IMG/VR virus record: IMGVR_UViG_3300020214_000007
Span: 1 to 64,000 of that record
DNA length: 64,000 nt
DNA from: a virus
Direction: 5' to 3' (one strand)
Of the stretch, positions 1-7,038 are shown piece by piece (within the stretch, counting starts at the first letter, position 1; each line of letters starts with the position of its first letter). Position numbers and translations under genes: made by a program. The notes under the pieces were generated by a model. The model was not told the origin of the DNA and did not search any database. It saw only the letters and a program-made list of their open reading frames with translations.

Positions 1-572
1 CATTGATGTTAAAATTGGTTTGACGAAGTTGTTTTTTGCCATGTATTCTGCCACTGCCGCAGGAGGATTATCTCCGTTCGGTGTATCGCAGGTGCCAAGG
101 TTCCTCGGGTACCACTTCCCACGAAAATCCAAACCTGCGAACATTAGCAATAAGCCATTTTAAACGCTTTGGTTCTCCAGCAGTATGAACATCAACGGCC
201 AATCCGACTATTGTGCTGTGACGTACCGGGTGCCGCCAAAGAAGCCAGCTTAGAATCTTTTTTATACCACTTCTTGCCTTCAAAAGTTCTAGTAGAATTG
301 CCATTCGGCGTTGTCGTATAACGCTGCTTAAATGCCACAAGCTGTGATTCATATGTTCTGTATGTGTCACCAGCTGAAACGGGTTTTAGCTCGATACCAT
401 CTGCTTTTGCCACCTCAACCATTGCGTTCCAAGCATTGGCTGCTTGCCAATGAAGTTTGCCGCCACCAGTTGCTGGACGAAGAAGGGCTTCTGGTAACTT
501 ACCGGGAGCAATTCCCCTAAGATCTGCCGGTTGCTTTACCGGGACTACAATATCCCACTCTACTTTTGGCAT
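1..572 (-). CDS. M15 (VanY-type) peptidase endolysin, two CGG +1 shifts, 3' end outside window
   Basis: Zinc D,D-carboxypeptidase/endopeptidase of the M15 family, likely the phage endolysin that cuts host peptidoglycan peptides. The N-terminal region has the family's substrate-side segment (TYRTYESQ, about residues 90-98). The zinc motif SxHxxGxAxD reads S118-Q-H120-N-S-G123-L-A-V-D127, and the second metal motif is E157-P-W-H160. Both motifs are complete only if the frame moves +1 at CGG at 206-204 (making Gly123) and again at CGG at 76-74 (making Gly166, in the family-typical RYxxGD segment). Without shifts the product ends at residue 126, before the catalytic aspartate. AGGAAAG precedes ATG at 572. 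The frame is open to base 1. The family assignment is firm; the lytic role is inferred. Confidence 0.9.
74..76 (-). other. CGG +1 recoding site (M15 peptidase, second)
   Basis: GAA-CGG-AGA. Zero frame meets TAA one codon later; +1 reading gives RYTE-G-DNPP, matching the C-terminal pattern of phage M15 endolysins. Confidence 0.88.
204..206 (-). other. CGG +1 recoding site (M15 peptidase, first)
   Basis: AGT-CGG-ATT. Zero frame stops at TGA three codons later. The +1 frame completes SQHNS-G-LAVD, so the recoded position is the invariant Gly of the zinc motif. Confidence 0.93.
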
Positions 573-597
573 TGGGTGCTTTCCTATCTAGTAAAAA

Positions 598-726
598 TTA
601 ATAGCCCATTTTTTTCTTTGAAGACTTTTTCTTGATCATTTTCTTGCCCGTTTTTTTTGCGTAGGCTTTGGCTTTCTTTTTCCCAACTGCAGTATATGCA
701 AACATTTTATTTCCTACCTTAGGCAT
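598..726 (-). CDS. Small lysine-rich protein, 42 residues
   Basis: ATG at 726 follows an AAGGAGAAAA Shine-Dalgarno region; the frame ends at TAA at 598. Roughly 40% of residues are Lys, with clusters KKK AKAYAKK and KKKSSKKK. The product should be strongly cationic and may bind nucleic acid or package DNA. No family is recognised. It sits between the endolysin and other basic small proteins (780-1354), which suggests a shared late role. Start and frame are well supported; function is unknown. Confidence 0.65.
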   Translation of the reverse strand: MPKVGNKMFAYTAVGKKKAKAYAKKTGKKMIKKKSSKKKMGY

Positions 727-779
727 TGTTTTCTCCTTATTTATTTGTCTTTCTAATTAGTAATTAGATTAATTATATA

Positions 780-1055
780 TTACCACTTAACTTTATCGAC
801 CCAATAAGTAGTGGACATTATACTCTTACTAATATTTTTTGAATGACGCGCCTTAAAAGGCTCGCGACGCTTACGAGAAGCGGTAGATGTGCCTTTTTTC
901 TTTGGTGAATCAGAAACTCCCTGTTGACCAAATCTAATAGGTTTTACTTTAGATCCACTTTTAGCTAAAACACCATGACTCTTCTTGGGATGATTTGAAG
1001 TACGCTTTAATTTATTGTAACTAGAAAAAGTCTCATTACCCTTTTTAATTACCAT
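780..1055 (-). CDS. Conserved basic phage protein with FGQQGV / RARHSKN-type motifs, 91 residues
   Basis: Small basic protein with the motif series NHPKKSH, IRFGQQGV, RKRREPFKARHSKNI and a C-terminal TTYWVDKVKW. This series is widespread in phages and some algal viruses as a conserved protein of unknown function (DUF5872-like, from memory). Arg and Lys dominate, so nucleic-acid binding is plausible. Start ATG at 1055. It lies downstream of two other basic proteins and probably shares their transcript. Recognition of the family pattern is good; no biochemical function is known to me. Confidence 0.75.
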   Translation of the reverse strand: MVIKKGNETFSSYNKLKRTSNHPKKSHGVLAKSGSKVKPIRFGQQGVSDSPKKKGTSTASRKRREPFKARHSKNISKSIMSTTYWVDKVKW

Positions 1056-1070
1056 TTACTCAGTCCCTTT

Positions 1071-1130
1071 TTATTTTGAAGGTTTTGGATGTTTATCTTT
1101 AGTGGTTTTTCTTGCTTTAGCAACAGACAT
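1071..1130 (-). CDS. Possible 19-residue basic microprotein
   Basis: The ATG at 1130 overlaps the TAA of the upstream gene by one base (TAATG), the usual sign of translational coupling. Nineteen codons follow (MSVAKARKTTKDKHPKPSK), then TAA. Composition matches the basic neighbours on both sides. It is too short for a family call and could be a chance frame; the coupling and composition are the only support. Confidence 0.35.
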   Translation of the reverse strand: MSVAKARKTTKDKHPKPSK

Positions 1131-1354
1131 TATTTTGTTTTCTTAGTTGTCTTTTTTGCCGCCGACTTTCTTGCCGCCTTCTTCGCTGAATTAACAGCTT
1201 GCTCTGCCGACTTAGCTACTTCTTGAGCGGCTTTCTTTACAGAGACCGCAACATCCTGTGCGGCTTTCTGCGTAGCGTCACCAACAGCAGACTTGAGGAC
1301 TACAACCTCCGGCCTACCTAATAGCTTTTTAAGCGATGATATTACTTTTTTCAT
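1130..1354 (-). CDS. Histone-H1-like Lys/Ala-rich protein, 74 residues
   Basis: N-terminal segment MKKVISSLKKLLGRPEVVV, then an amphipathic Ala/Lys helix region, then a C-terminal tail of AAKK-type repeats (KKAARKSAAKKTTKKTK). Such tails occur in H1-like bacterial and phage nucleoid proteins that coat DNA non-specifically. The first gene of its cluster: 76 bases upstream hold a TATAAATA box (see 1384-1395) and AGAGGT before the ATG. The tail is directly visible; the DNA-packaging or nucleoid role is inferred. Confidence 0.6.
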   Translation of the reverse strand: MKKVISSLKKLLGRPEVVVLKSAVGDATQKAAQDVAVSVKKAAQEVAKSAEQAVNSAKKAARKSAAKKTTKKTK

Positions 1355-1383
1355 GTTTGTACCTCTTTACTTTAAATTAGATA

Positions 1384-1395
1384 TATTTATATAGT
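1384..1395 (-). promoter_or_regulatory. Putative late promoter, ACTATATAAATA
   Basis: Reads ACTATATAAATA on the minus strand, 30 bases upstream of the ATG at 1354. It contains TATAAATA, the T4-type late promoter core, and shares ACTATATAA with the element at 24106-24115. No clear -35 box. Assignment is by resemblance only. Confidence 0.35.
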
Positions 1396-1420
1396 ATCGT
1401 TTAAAACAAGAAAATGCAAA

Positions 1421-1738
1421 TTATCGACCTTGTTGAGCCTCTTTTATTGCATTATATCTTTCTGCCGTCTCTCTGGATGCCAGAGAAAAAGCCTGTGCCG
1501 CGGCGTCTTTTACGGCTTGAGAAAAAGCATCTACATTGGACGGGTCTGCTCCCTCCATTCCAATCGTAAGGCAGACCATAACATCTACGTTTTCAAAATT
1601 TCCTGTATTAACTTTTCTCCCCACAGCGACCGTTAAAACTGGTTCGGTTCTAACAGTTAATTTTTGATGTGTTGCAACCACTGAATCCATTACGGTAGAA
1701 ACAGACTGTTCAACAGCGCTTTCGGTTATTTTTGGCAT
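1421..1738 (-). CDS. Conserved hypothetical phage protein, 105 residues
   Basis: Central segment VGRKVNTGNFENVDVMVCLTI followed by an alpha-helical C-terminus (AFSQAVKDAAAQAFSLAS). The KxNxGNFENxDVxxxLT pattern recurs in small phage proteins near replication genes that I know only as hypothetical. Stop (TAA at 1421) is 66 bases before the basic-protein operon start. Starts (ATG at 1738) directly against the kinase gene stop at 1739, so the two are co-transcribed. Function unknown; nucleic-acid binding would be a guess. Confidence 0.7.
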   Translation of the reverse strand: MPKITESAVEQSVSTVMDSVVATHQKLTVRTEPVLTVAVGRKVNTGNFENVDVMVCLTIGMEGADPSNVDAFSQAVKDAAAQAFSLASRETAERYNAIKEAQQGR

Positions 1739-2542
1739 TTATACTCCTACTCTTTCTAGTTTATTAATAATTAATTTAAGTGTATTAATAGATTGTTCTT
1801 CTAAAGACATATCATCAGTCTTAAGAATATGTGTTGCTTTTTGTTTAATGATATCAACTTGTTTTTCTGAATGATGATTCATTTGCTCTTCAGAAAGGGG
1901 TCGTCCGTCTCTCTTTATAATTCTTTGATTCAATGTTGTTTCCTCTGCGTCGAAAACAATAACTATACCATTTGGTTGTTTTAAAATAGAATTTGCTTCA
2001 TTCTCTAATCTTACGTCAGATATAATAACCGCAAAAGGATTTGCCACACCATCCTCTTCTAAGCCCCTTATGTATTCCCTATACAGTTTTGAAGATTTCA
2101 TAATTGCCCACTCCGAAAGGCATGAGTCCCTATGATTCCTGCAAATATCCCCTACTTTTTGTAGAAAATTTCTCGGCTTAATTCCTTCCGGTTCTATGGG
2201 AAGGGCTTCAATTTGCATCACCATATTTGTGAGCTTTTCATAGTCTGGAACAAAACCAATAGGACTTCCCCCGTAAATTTCGTAAAGAACGTCATGAATT
2301 GCATAAAGTTTTCTAGACCTTTCGTTAATTCCCTTTACGTTTTTTTTGATAGAAGCTAACTCATATAACGGAAGGGCATAAAAAATATGCTGCCAGATAA
2401 TTGAACTACCCTCAGCTAATCCAGCAGGAGATACAACCAAACCCTTGGGGCATATGGTTTCTGCTACAGAAGTTTTTCCACTTCCAGCTCTGCCAGCTAA
2501 ACCAACTATAATTGGGTGGTTTTGTCTAAAAGTCTTACTCAT
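1739..2542 (-). CDS. Deoxynucleoside monophosphate kinase-like P-loop protein
   Basis: P-loop near the N-terminus, GLAGRAGSGKTS (residues 14-25), then a segment resembling the substrate lid and a VIISDVRLENEA strand with the DxR signature of T4 gp1-type dNMP kinases, followed by ATHIL and a helical C-terminus. Expected role: phosphorylate dNMPs to dNDPs for phage DNA synthesis. At 267 residues it is near the length of T4 gp1-type enzymes. It sits with RNase H and, further right, ThyX and NrdJ, a consistent dNTP-supply set. P-loop kinase is certain; the exact substrate is inferred. Confidence 0.8.
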   Translation of the reverse strand: MSKTFRQNHPIIVGLAGRAGSGKTSVAETICPKGLVVSPAGLAEGSSIIWQHIFYALPLYELASIKKNVKGINERSRKLYAIHDVLYEIYGGSPIGFVPDYEKLTNMVMQIEALPIEPEGIKPRNFLQKVGDICRNHRDSCLSEWAIMKSSKLYREYIRGLEEDGVANPFAVIISDVRLENEANSILKQPNGIVIVFDAEETTLNQRIIKRDGRPLSEEQMNHHSEKQVDIIKQKATHILKTDDMSLEEQSINTLKLIINKLERVGV

Positions 2543-2557
2543 AGTTTCACAAGTATA

Positions 2558-2992
2558 TCATAAATTTTTACTGTTACGTTTTTTATCGGCCAATTTATCT
2601 AAAAATTGATTACACAATTCATCTGGCTCCCACACAAAACTTCTTTCAACTTGAACAATCTTAAAGTTAAATTCTTCTTTAATATCTTGAATGGTCATTA
2701 GAAGTGGCAAAATAGAGTGATTTCTGCATTTCCATTTACCGTTGATTTGATTTGCAACAACAGCTGAGTCCGTATAAATAATCGGATCATGAAAATCAGA
2801 CATAGAACAAATTAACAATCCCGATATAACAGCCTCAAATTCAGCTTCATTATTAGTCCTTAAGCTAAGACCTCTGGCAAACTGTGCAACTTTTTTTCTA
2901 TTTTTATATACTACCGTAGCGCAAGCGGCTTCTCCTATTTTTTTTTGTCCCTGACCCCTAGAAGCTCCGTCACAAAATACTTCAATGTGCAT
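2558..2992 (-). CDS. rnhA: Ribonuclease H, type 1 fold
   Basis: RNase HI-like enzyme that would remove RNA primers from RNA:DNA hybrids. Acidic motifs are visible in order: FCDGASRG (Asp8), TNNEAEFEAV (Glu about residue 49), IYTDSAVV (Asp about 72) and, near the end, an Asp in FLDKLAD. The first 32 codons of the longer frame (from 3088) overlap the neighbour and do not look like RNase H, so ATG at 2992 is preferred. Length 144 residues is normal. It sits in the replication cluster. Confidence 0.85.
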   Translation of the reverse strand: MHIEVFCDGASRGQGQKKIGEAACATVVYKNRKKVAQFARGLSLRTNNEAEFEAVISGLLICSMSDFHDPIIYTDSAVVANQINGKWKCRNHSILPLLMTIQDIKEEFNFKIVQVERSFVWEPDELCNQFLDKLADKKRNSKNL

Positions 2993-2997
2993 TAGGA

Positions 2998-3231
2998 TTA
3001 TATCTTTACGCCAAATTTTATATTTAATTCTTCTGCTCTGCTTTTGAGATTTTTCAGCTGTCCCCCAGTTGAAACAATGTGCGTACATATAAGGGAGTAT
3101 CTTTTTCTCTCATACTCTATTTGTGTGGGAAAATTTAAATGCTCTTTGGATTCAGAAAAAAATTCATCTGCAGAATCAACCGCCTTATAATGGCCAATAT
3201 ACATATTAGTATGTCCTAAAATCTCTTTCAT
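2998..3231 (-). CDS. Hypothetical protein, 77 residues
   Basis: Preferred start is the ATG at 3231, which overlaps the end of the upstream gene (stop at 3206) by 26 bases; a longer frame from 3288 lies wholly inside that gene. Mixed charged sequence with HTNMYIGHY near the N-terminus and KNLKSRAEELN near the C-terminus. No family recognised. Six bases separate it from the RNase H start, so it is in the same transcript. Confidence 0.6.
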   Translation of the reverse strand: MKEILGHTNMYIGHYKAVDSADEFFSESKEHLNFPTQIEYERKRYSLICTHIVSTGGQLKNLKSRAEELNIKFGVKI

Positions 3232-3721
3232 TATAAAATCCTTTTTCTTCTCTTGAAGAGGCGATCTGCATAGATTGAACTTTGTCAATTAGTTTCCTTG
3301 CCGATTCAGAGGCAATTCTTGCTGCCGCCTCCATAGACTCGGCTAAATGCACTATTGACTCAGCGGTAACCAGGGCGGTATATTCACCCTCTGCAGCGCT
3401 CAGGGCATTGGCTTCTCTTTCGGCCTCGTTCCTGCCCACTCTATTGGCTTTATAGACTCTCTTGTATGACCCCTCTATAAGTTTATATTGAGCTCTAGCC
3501 ATTCCAGCAAAGCGAGCTATTCTTCCATAAACATTTGAAGTTCTTGCGACTAAAGAGGCTAAGTCCTGTATATCAAGATCAAGTGTATCGGTATCTGGTA
3601 TCGTTATAAAATATTCTGAATCTTTTTCTCCAGAAGCATATGCCGTTACGATTTCTTGAATTTGTGGATCAATAAACGCCCTTAAAAGTTCATTTAATTT
3701 CTGCATTGCGTGAATATTCAT
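3206..3721 (-). CDS. Alpha-helical phage protein, possibly recombination-mediator-like
   Basis: 171 residues, mostly helical. A basic helix around residues 85-120 (RIARFAGMARAQYKLIEGS then KRVYKANRVGRNEAE) is followed by a long Ala-rich helix and a C-terminal KVQSMQIASSREE. The arrangement (Arg-helix, Tyr-Lys pairs, C-terminal amphipathic helix) resembles UvsY-type mediators of larger phages, but this is weak pattern matching. It lies between the sigma factor and RNase H genes and overlaps the downstream gene. Function otherwise unknown. Confidence 0.6.
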   Translation of the reverse strand: MNIHAMQKLNELLRAFIDPQIQEIVTAYASGEKDSEYFITIPDTDTLDLDIQDLASLVARTSNVYGRIARFAGMARAQYKLIEGSYKRVYKANRVGRNEAEREANALSAAEGEYTALVTAESIVHLAESMEAAARIASESARKLIDKVQSMQIASSREEKGFYNERDFRTY

Positions 3722-3722
3722 G

Positions 3723-4586
3723 CTATTCCTTTTTTATGTCAAGAAAGTTTATCACATCTTCCATCTTAGATTCTAGCACAATCTTCAATATTTTATCTCT
3801 TGTTTTTGACAAATGTTCTCTAACTGTATTTGGATGTTCAGATATTTTTTGACTTATTTGACTAGACCTCAAGCCGTCAACGTAACGCCACTTAAGAAGT
3901 TGTCTTTCTTGAATAGTTAAACTAGCAAAAGGTTCTGCGCAGTTTTCGCCTAGAATCCAAAACTCATTTATTTCTTCTGCATTTAAGAACGATTCCATTT
4001 CTCTTTCTTCTGGAGGAGCCTTAAACCCCATTTCCTTTTGTTGATCTTCATTGTTGTCTGAAGGTTCATCTGCCAGTAGCGGAAACGTTTTTCTTCCTAA
4101 TTGATCTATTAAAAATGTATCAACATTTTTTTTCAAAAGATAAAAAAAGTAGCTATATAAAAATCCGACTAAATGGTATTGGTCCTTTTTCTGAATCTTT
4201 TCTTTGATATCGTGCAATACACTGGAAAAAGGTCATATCGACAGTCTGCCTGACATCTTCTTCGTCGCCGATATCTTTTTGCCATATAGGTAATTCCGTC
4301 TAAGTACTTCGTTTACATGCTTATATCCAGCTAGGTTCAGTTTGTTTTTTATCAAAGAAAAACGAACAAATGGATCTTTTACGAAAAGAGACGTGAATCT
4401 TCTAATGTCATAATCGTTGAAATTATATTTACCATAGTATAACATAGTTGTATATTTTGTTAAAAAATTATTAAAAACCTTCACCAATTCTTTTTGAGAT
4501 TTTTGATTACCGTTTTTAGCTTCCGCTATTAGTTTTTGCATTTCTTCTTCGTCTAAATTATAATACTGCTCTTTATACGAACCCAT
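3723..4586 (-). CDS. Phage RNA polymerase sigma factor, three CGG +1 shifts, 286 residues
   Basis: Sigma-70-family factor that would redirect host RNA polymerase to phage promoters. Read conventionally it breaks into fragments. With +1 shifts at three CGG codons (4298-4296, 4270-4268, 4167-4165) one 286-residue chain appears and the third shift restores the original phase. Residues about 14-40 are the sigma-2 start (AEAKNGNQKSQKEL). Residues 97-160 read GITYMAKRY-G-DEEDVRQTVD, then a C-terminal region-2 segment ending FS-G-FLYSYFFYLLKK. Region 4 is at about 218-258, with LTIQERQLLKWRYVDG and the helix-turn-helix SSQISQKISEHPNTVREHL. ATG at 4586 overlaps the upstream nuclease stop. No complete sigma region 2 exists without recoding. 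Confidence 0.85.
4165..4167 (-). other. CGG +1 recoding site (sigma factor, third)
   Basis: AGT-CGG-ATT; Gly140. Zero frame reaches TAG after three codons. The +1 frame enters FLYSYFFYLLKK, a sigma region 2 end. Confidence 0.9.
4268..4270 (-). other. CGG +1 recoding site (sigma factor, second)
   Basis: TAT-CGG-CGA; Gly106. The only CGGC site in the window. Gives AKRY-G-DEED, a sigma-like junction, nine codons after the first site. Confidence 0.88.
4296..4298 (-). other. CGG +1 recoding site (sigma factor, first)
   Basis: AGA-CGG-AAT; Gly97. Zero frame runs about 20 codons to TGA at 4233 with no sigma-like sequence. The +1 frame gives GITYMAKRY. Confidence 0.86.
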
Positions 4587-5141
4587 TATTTTCCTTCCCA
4601 ATTCAAAATCTTATCCGCATAAAAAGATCTAATGTCCTCATAAAAAATTACGTTTTTAATTCCTAATTGTTTTGCGTAGTCTTTTGCGTCAGTATTGAAT
4701 TTGCTTATAACAAAAACTAAATTATTAAATTCCTTTTCATAATATCTTTTAAATCTCTTAAGTTTTATTTTACTTTTATCATCTAAGAAACCTTTTACTT
4801 CAATCCAAATACTTTTATTGTTTATGTAAAAATCTGGAGTATAAGCTTTGGTTCCTCGTTTAATTGGAAACGCAAAAACTGTTGGCTCAAATTCAAAATC
4901 TATATCATACAACTTTAATATTCTAGCAAAATTTGCCTCCCAATTGGACCTTAATACTAGCCCTATGTCTTCTCTATAACCAGTCTTTGTATGCTGATAT
5001 ACGTTGCCCTTGCCACCGCTTTGCTGCTATGATAGACTCATCAATTGTATAGTTCTTTAGTAAAGAGCGATTTAAAACAGGGTGTTTTGGAAGACCAGAA
5101 ATCTCCAAAAAAAATTCTTCTGGAGCGTTGTTTTTTATCAT
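4586..5141 (-). CDS. PD-(D/E)XK-type nuclease with one CGG +1 shift, 184 residues
   Basis: Small nuclease of the VSR/homing-endonuclease-like group seen in phages. After a short N-terminal part and Gly42 made by the shift at CGG 5018-5016, it has the typical phage nuclease entry LVLRSNWEANFARIL (about residues 60-75), then acidic and lysine residues of the core: YTPDFYI (Asp) and IWIEVKGF (ExK, the catalytic pair). The start is ATG at 5141, preceded in frame by TAG. Zero frame from that ATG stops at TAG after 13 codons past CGG. Likely DNA cleavage or repair/recombination role; exact substrate unknown. Overlaps the sigma factor start. Confidence 0.85.
5016..5018 (-). other. CGG +1 recoding site (PD-(D/E)XK nuclease)
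   Basis: AAG-CGG-TGG; Gly42. Joins IIAAK to G-GKGNVYQHTKTG, leading without another break into the RSNWEANFAR segment. Confidence 0.88.
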
Positions 5142-5179
5142 GTATCTGCTATCCTATATGCGTAACCTAATCCTAGTCC

Positions 5180-5209
5180 ATTATAATTTACAAACCATCC
5201 ACAAATCAA
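5180..5209 (-). promoter_or_regulatory. Putative minus-strand promoter TTGATT-18-TATAAT
   Basis: In the divergent gap between the nuclease (start 5141, minus) and the plus-strand gene (start 5228). Minus strand: TTGATT (5209-5204), 18 bases, TATAAT (5185-5180). Suits a host sigma-70-type enzyme and would drive the 5141 to 1739 operon. The ATTATAAT core is palindromic, so it may also be the -10 of a plus-strand promoter with a poor -35. Confidence 0.45.
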
Positions 5210-5227
5210 ATAATTAAGGAGAATAAT

Positions 5228-5401
5228 ATGACAAGCAAGTTAGACACACTCATCGATAGCTTCCTCATTGAAGTTAACGAAGAGATCATCACTAACCTTA
5301 GCACAATGGGCTACTCGCGTGACGAGGCGGCCGAAGTTGTTGCGGAGTTTGGTGAGTTTGACCTGGCCGCTTCAGCAGCCGCTGAACCAGTCAGCCTTTA
5401 A
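5228..5401 (+). CDS. Orphan plus-strand gene, 57-residue acidic protein
   Basis: The only plus-strand gene seen. ATG at 5228 follows AAGGAGAATA (a clear ribosome binding site) and ends at TAA 5401. The product is acidic and helical (LIDSFLIEVNEEII, YSRDEAAEVVAEFGEFD). Codon use is distinctly G+C-richer than the surrounding genes (CTC, ATC, GCC, GCG), suggesting a different history or high expression. A strong intrinsic terminator follows at once (5415-5458), so it is an independent one-gene unit. No family recognised. Confidence 0.75.
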   Translation: MTSKLDTLIDSFLIEVNEEIITNLSTMGYSRDEAAEVVAEFGEFDLAASAAAEPVSL

Positions 5402-5414
5402 TTAATTCCCCCCG

Positions 5415-5458
5415 CCTGGGGTGGGAGCTAAAACATGGCTCCTACCCCAGGTTTTTTT
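5415..5458 (+). terminator. Intrinsic terminator after the plus-strand gene
   Basis: A 14-bp stem, CCTGGGGTGGGAGC (5415-5428) with GCTCCTACCCCAGG (5438-5451) and one G-U pair, 9-base loop, then seven T. Orientation fits the plus strand; on the minus strand no T-run follows the hairpin. Confidence 0.9.
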
Positions 5459-5470
5459 ATTTGTTATTTT

Positions 5471-6272
5471 CTACGCCTTAGCGGATTTACGTAGTCTAAA
5501 TACGCCAGTATTACAGGCTCCCGATTTAGCAAAATCACAGTAGGTGCAGGCTCTTTCATTCTTGGTTGGATGGAAAAATGTATCCTTAGTAATCTTATTA
5601 ATTTCTTTAATTAAATTTTCTTTTACATTCTCTAAATCTTCTTTTGTAAACAGATGGCCTTTTCTCCTACCAGACCTTAAATAATACAGTTCCGCATAAA
5701 TGTTTTTATCTGGAAAGGCCTCAGAAACCGCCAATGCGTATATGCCTAATTGTAAATTATTTTGTATATCTTTTTGTGCTACTTCCCATTTACCAGTTTT
5801 ATAATCAATAATTTTTAATGTATTCTGATCAACAATATCTATTCTATCTATATAACCAAAAACAGAATAACTGCCAATTATAAAATTAAATTGATATTCC
5901 TTATCAAGGACATCAAACGTCGATTCACCATATTGATCAAAGAATTCATTTAGTATAGTGGTTCCAATTTCTACTAATTGATTTCCAATAACTTTATCTG
6001 GGTCTTGTTTTTGGGCGTGTTGTTGATATGATTTAACTAGTTTATTATGATCAAGTTTTTCTTCTTTAGAAACATTATCTTCTAATACTGAATGTATTAT
6101 ATTCCCGAAGAAGAGCCGCATCATTTTTCTGTCTTGGCTCTTTTTGTATATAGCTATAAAAGTATTTTGATGGACACAATTTATAGGTATCTATTCTTGA
6201 ATAAGAAAAATCAGTTAGAGCAAGGCGCTCAAAATCAGACAATTCTGATATATATTTAATCTGTATAGTCAT
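5471..6272 (-). CDS. Cas4/RecB-like PD-(D/E)XK exonuclease, one CGG +1 shift, 266 residues
   Basis: Nuclease of the Cas4/AddB/RecB-like group with cysteines for an iron-sulphur cluster: KLCPSKYFY near residue 33 and C-terminal ACTYCDFAKSGAC. Catalytic residues lie in FGYIDRIDIVD and IIDYKTGKW (Asp and DxK). After the shift at CGG 6107-6105, Gly56 begins G-NIIHSVLED, the family's His-containing segment. ATG at 6272 overlaps the small upstream gene; in zero frame the protein ends nine codons after CGG. Likely role: 5'-3' end processing in recombination or host DNA degradation. Family assignment is firm. Confidence 0.88.
6105..6107 (-). other. CGG +1 recoding site (Cas4-like nuclease)
   Basis: CTT-CGG-GAA; Gly56. 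The only CGGG site. The same preceding codon, CTT, is found at the polymerase site. Gives DAALL-G-NIIHSVLE. Confidence 0.9.
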
Positions 6273-6417
6273 CAACGTCCTGTATGTTTTGAACAAAGAT
6301 TCCATTTTCGTCATATTCATTTCCGTTTTCATCTATAAAATGACCGTTATGAATATTTTTATATGAACCGTTCTCCAACGGGAACCCAACCGGTAGTCCC
6401 AATTTCCATGTAATCAT
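6256..6417 (-). CDS. Hypothetical protein, 53 residues
   Basis: ATG at 6417, TAA at 6256, overlapping the Cas4-like gene start by 17 bases. Sequence is Asn/Gly/Asp-rich in the middle (HFIDENGNEYDENGI) and starts MITWKLGLPVGFPLENG. No family recognised. Tight spacing on both sides (5 bases to the next gene's stop) supports a real gene. It explains the stretch between the two neighbours. Confidence 0.6.
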   Translation of the reverse strand: MITWKLGLPVGFPLENGSYKNIHNGHFIDENGNEYDENGIFVQNIQDVDDYTD

Positions 6418-6422
6418 CTTCG

Positions 6423-6668
6423 TTATATGGCCAACTCATCATTTTCCATCCAATCATTTGCGCCTTCTTTTAAAGATATAACTGTATCATTAATACCATC
6501 AATATTGTAATAGTAGCTCAAAAGAGCATAGAGATCAGCTAATTCAGCCGAAGAAGCATAAAATCCAGCTATACCAGACTGAATAAAATAACTAAGATTA
6601 TCTCCGACCTTGTACTCAATTAAGGTGGTACCATTTAAAACCATTCTACCGACTTCTTGTGTATTCAT
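6423..6668 (-). CDS. Hypothetical protein, 81 residues
   Basis: ATG at 6668, three bases after the stop of the gene before it, preceded by a GAGGAG ribosome binding site. Acidic, mixed sequence with SELADLYALLSYYYNIDGI in the middle. No family recognised. Part of the polymerase-to-nuclease operon. Confidence 0.65.
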   Translation of the reverse strand: MNTQEVGRMVLNGTTLIEYKVGDNLSYFIQSGIAGFYASSAELADLYALLSYYYNIDGINDTVISLKEGANDWMENDELAI

Positions 6669-6671
6669 GAT

Positions 6672-7037
6672 TTACTCCTCGTATATTGTTATTGGATTAA
6701 AGTTCGGATCATCCATTTTTTCCCTCATATCGCTAACGTAAGAATCCCAATCTCTTTCATCTCGAGATTTCTTTTCATACTTAACAGTTCCCTTAAATGG
6801 ATTAGATTTAAATTTAGTTATAATTAATTTACCCTTTTGTGTTCGCCATCTAAGAATACCATTTTTGCAATCACAGTAGTCATCTGAATGTATGTCTATA
6901 CAACCCCTGGGGTCATATCTGCCACTGCAAATATTGCATTTAGTGTACCTGCCCTTGTCTTTACACCTATTGCATGATGAGCAAAACGCCCAACATGGTT
7001 TGGTTGCTGGATTCTGATATGTTCCCGGTAATGCCAT
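6672..7037 (-). CDS. Cysteine-rich zinc-ribbon-like protein, 121 residues
   Basis: The N-terminal half carries a run of Cys pairs: CWAFCSSCNRC, then KCNIC, then DYCDC, with interspersed His. This is the pattern of a multi-zinc-ribbon or DnaJ-like Cys-rich domain. The C-terminal half is charged and unassigned. Immediately downstream of the polymerase gene (stop at 7039), so co-expressed with it; a replication accessory role is possible but unproven. Confidence 0.7.
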   Translation of the reverse strand: MALPGTYQNPATKPCWAFCSSCNRCKDKGRYTKCNICSGRYDPRGCIDIHSDDYCDCKNGILRWRTQKGKLIITKFKSNPFKGTVKYEKKSRDERDWDSYVSDMREKMDDPNFNPITIYEE

Positions 7038-7038
7038 A

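Noticed and set aside
192-215. Intron or intein in the M15 gene
   Set aside because: The frames are adjacent with one extra base; no intervening sequence exists.
2998-3288. Upstream-extended starts for several small genes (for example 3288, 3088, 12867, 18880)
   Set aside because: Extensions lie wholly inside neighbours and lack ribosome binding sites; internal ATG starts fit better.
4268-4290. A-rich AAAAAG slippery stretch in the sigma gene as a -1 programmed frameshift
   Set aside because: A -1 step there gives one junction but leaves CGG just upstream unexplained; two +1 CGG steps give the more sigma-like MAKRYGDEED and match the other sites.
5180-5187. Plus-strand promoter for the 57-residue gene
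   Set aside because: A TATAAT is present but no acceptable -35 at 16-18 bases; not listed as a separate feature.
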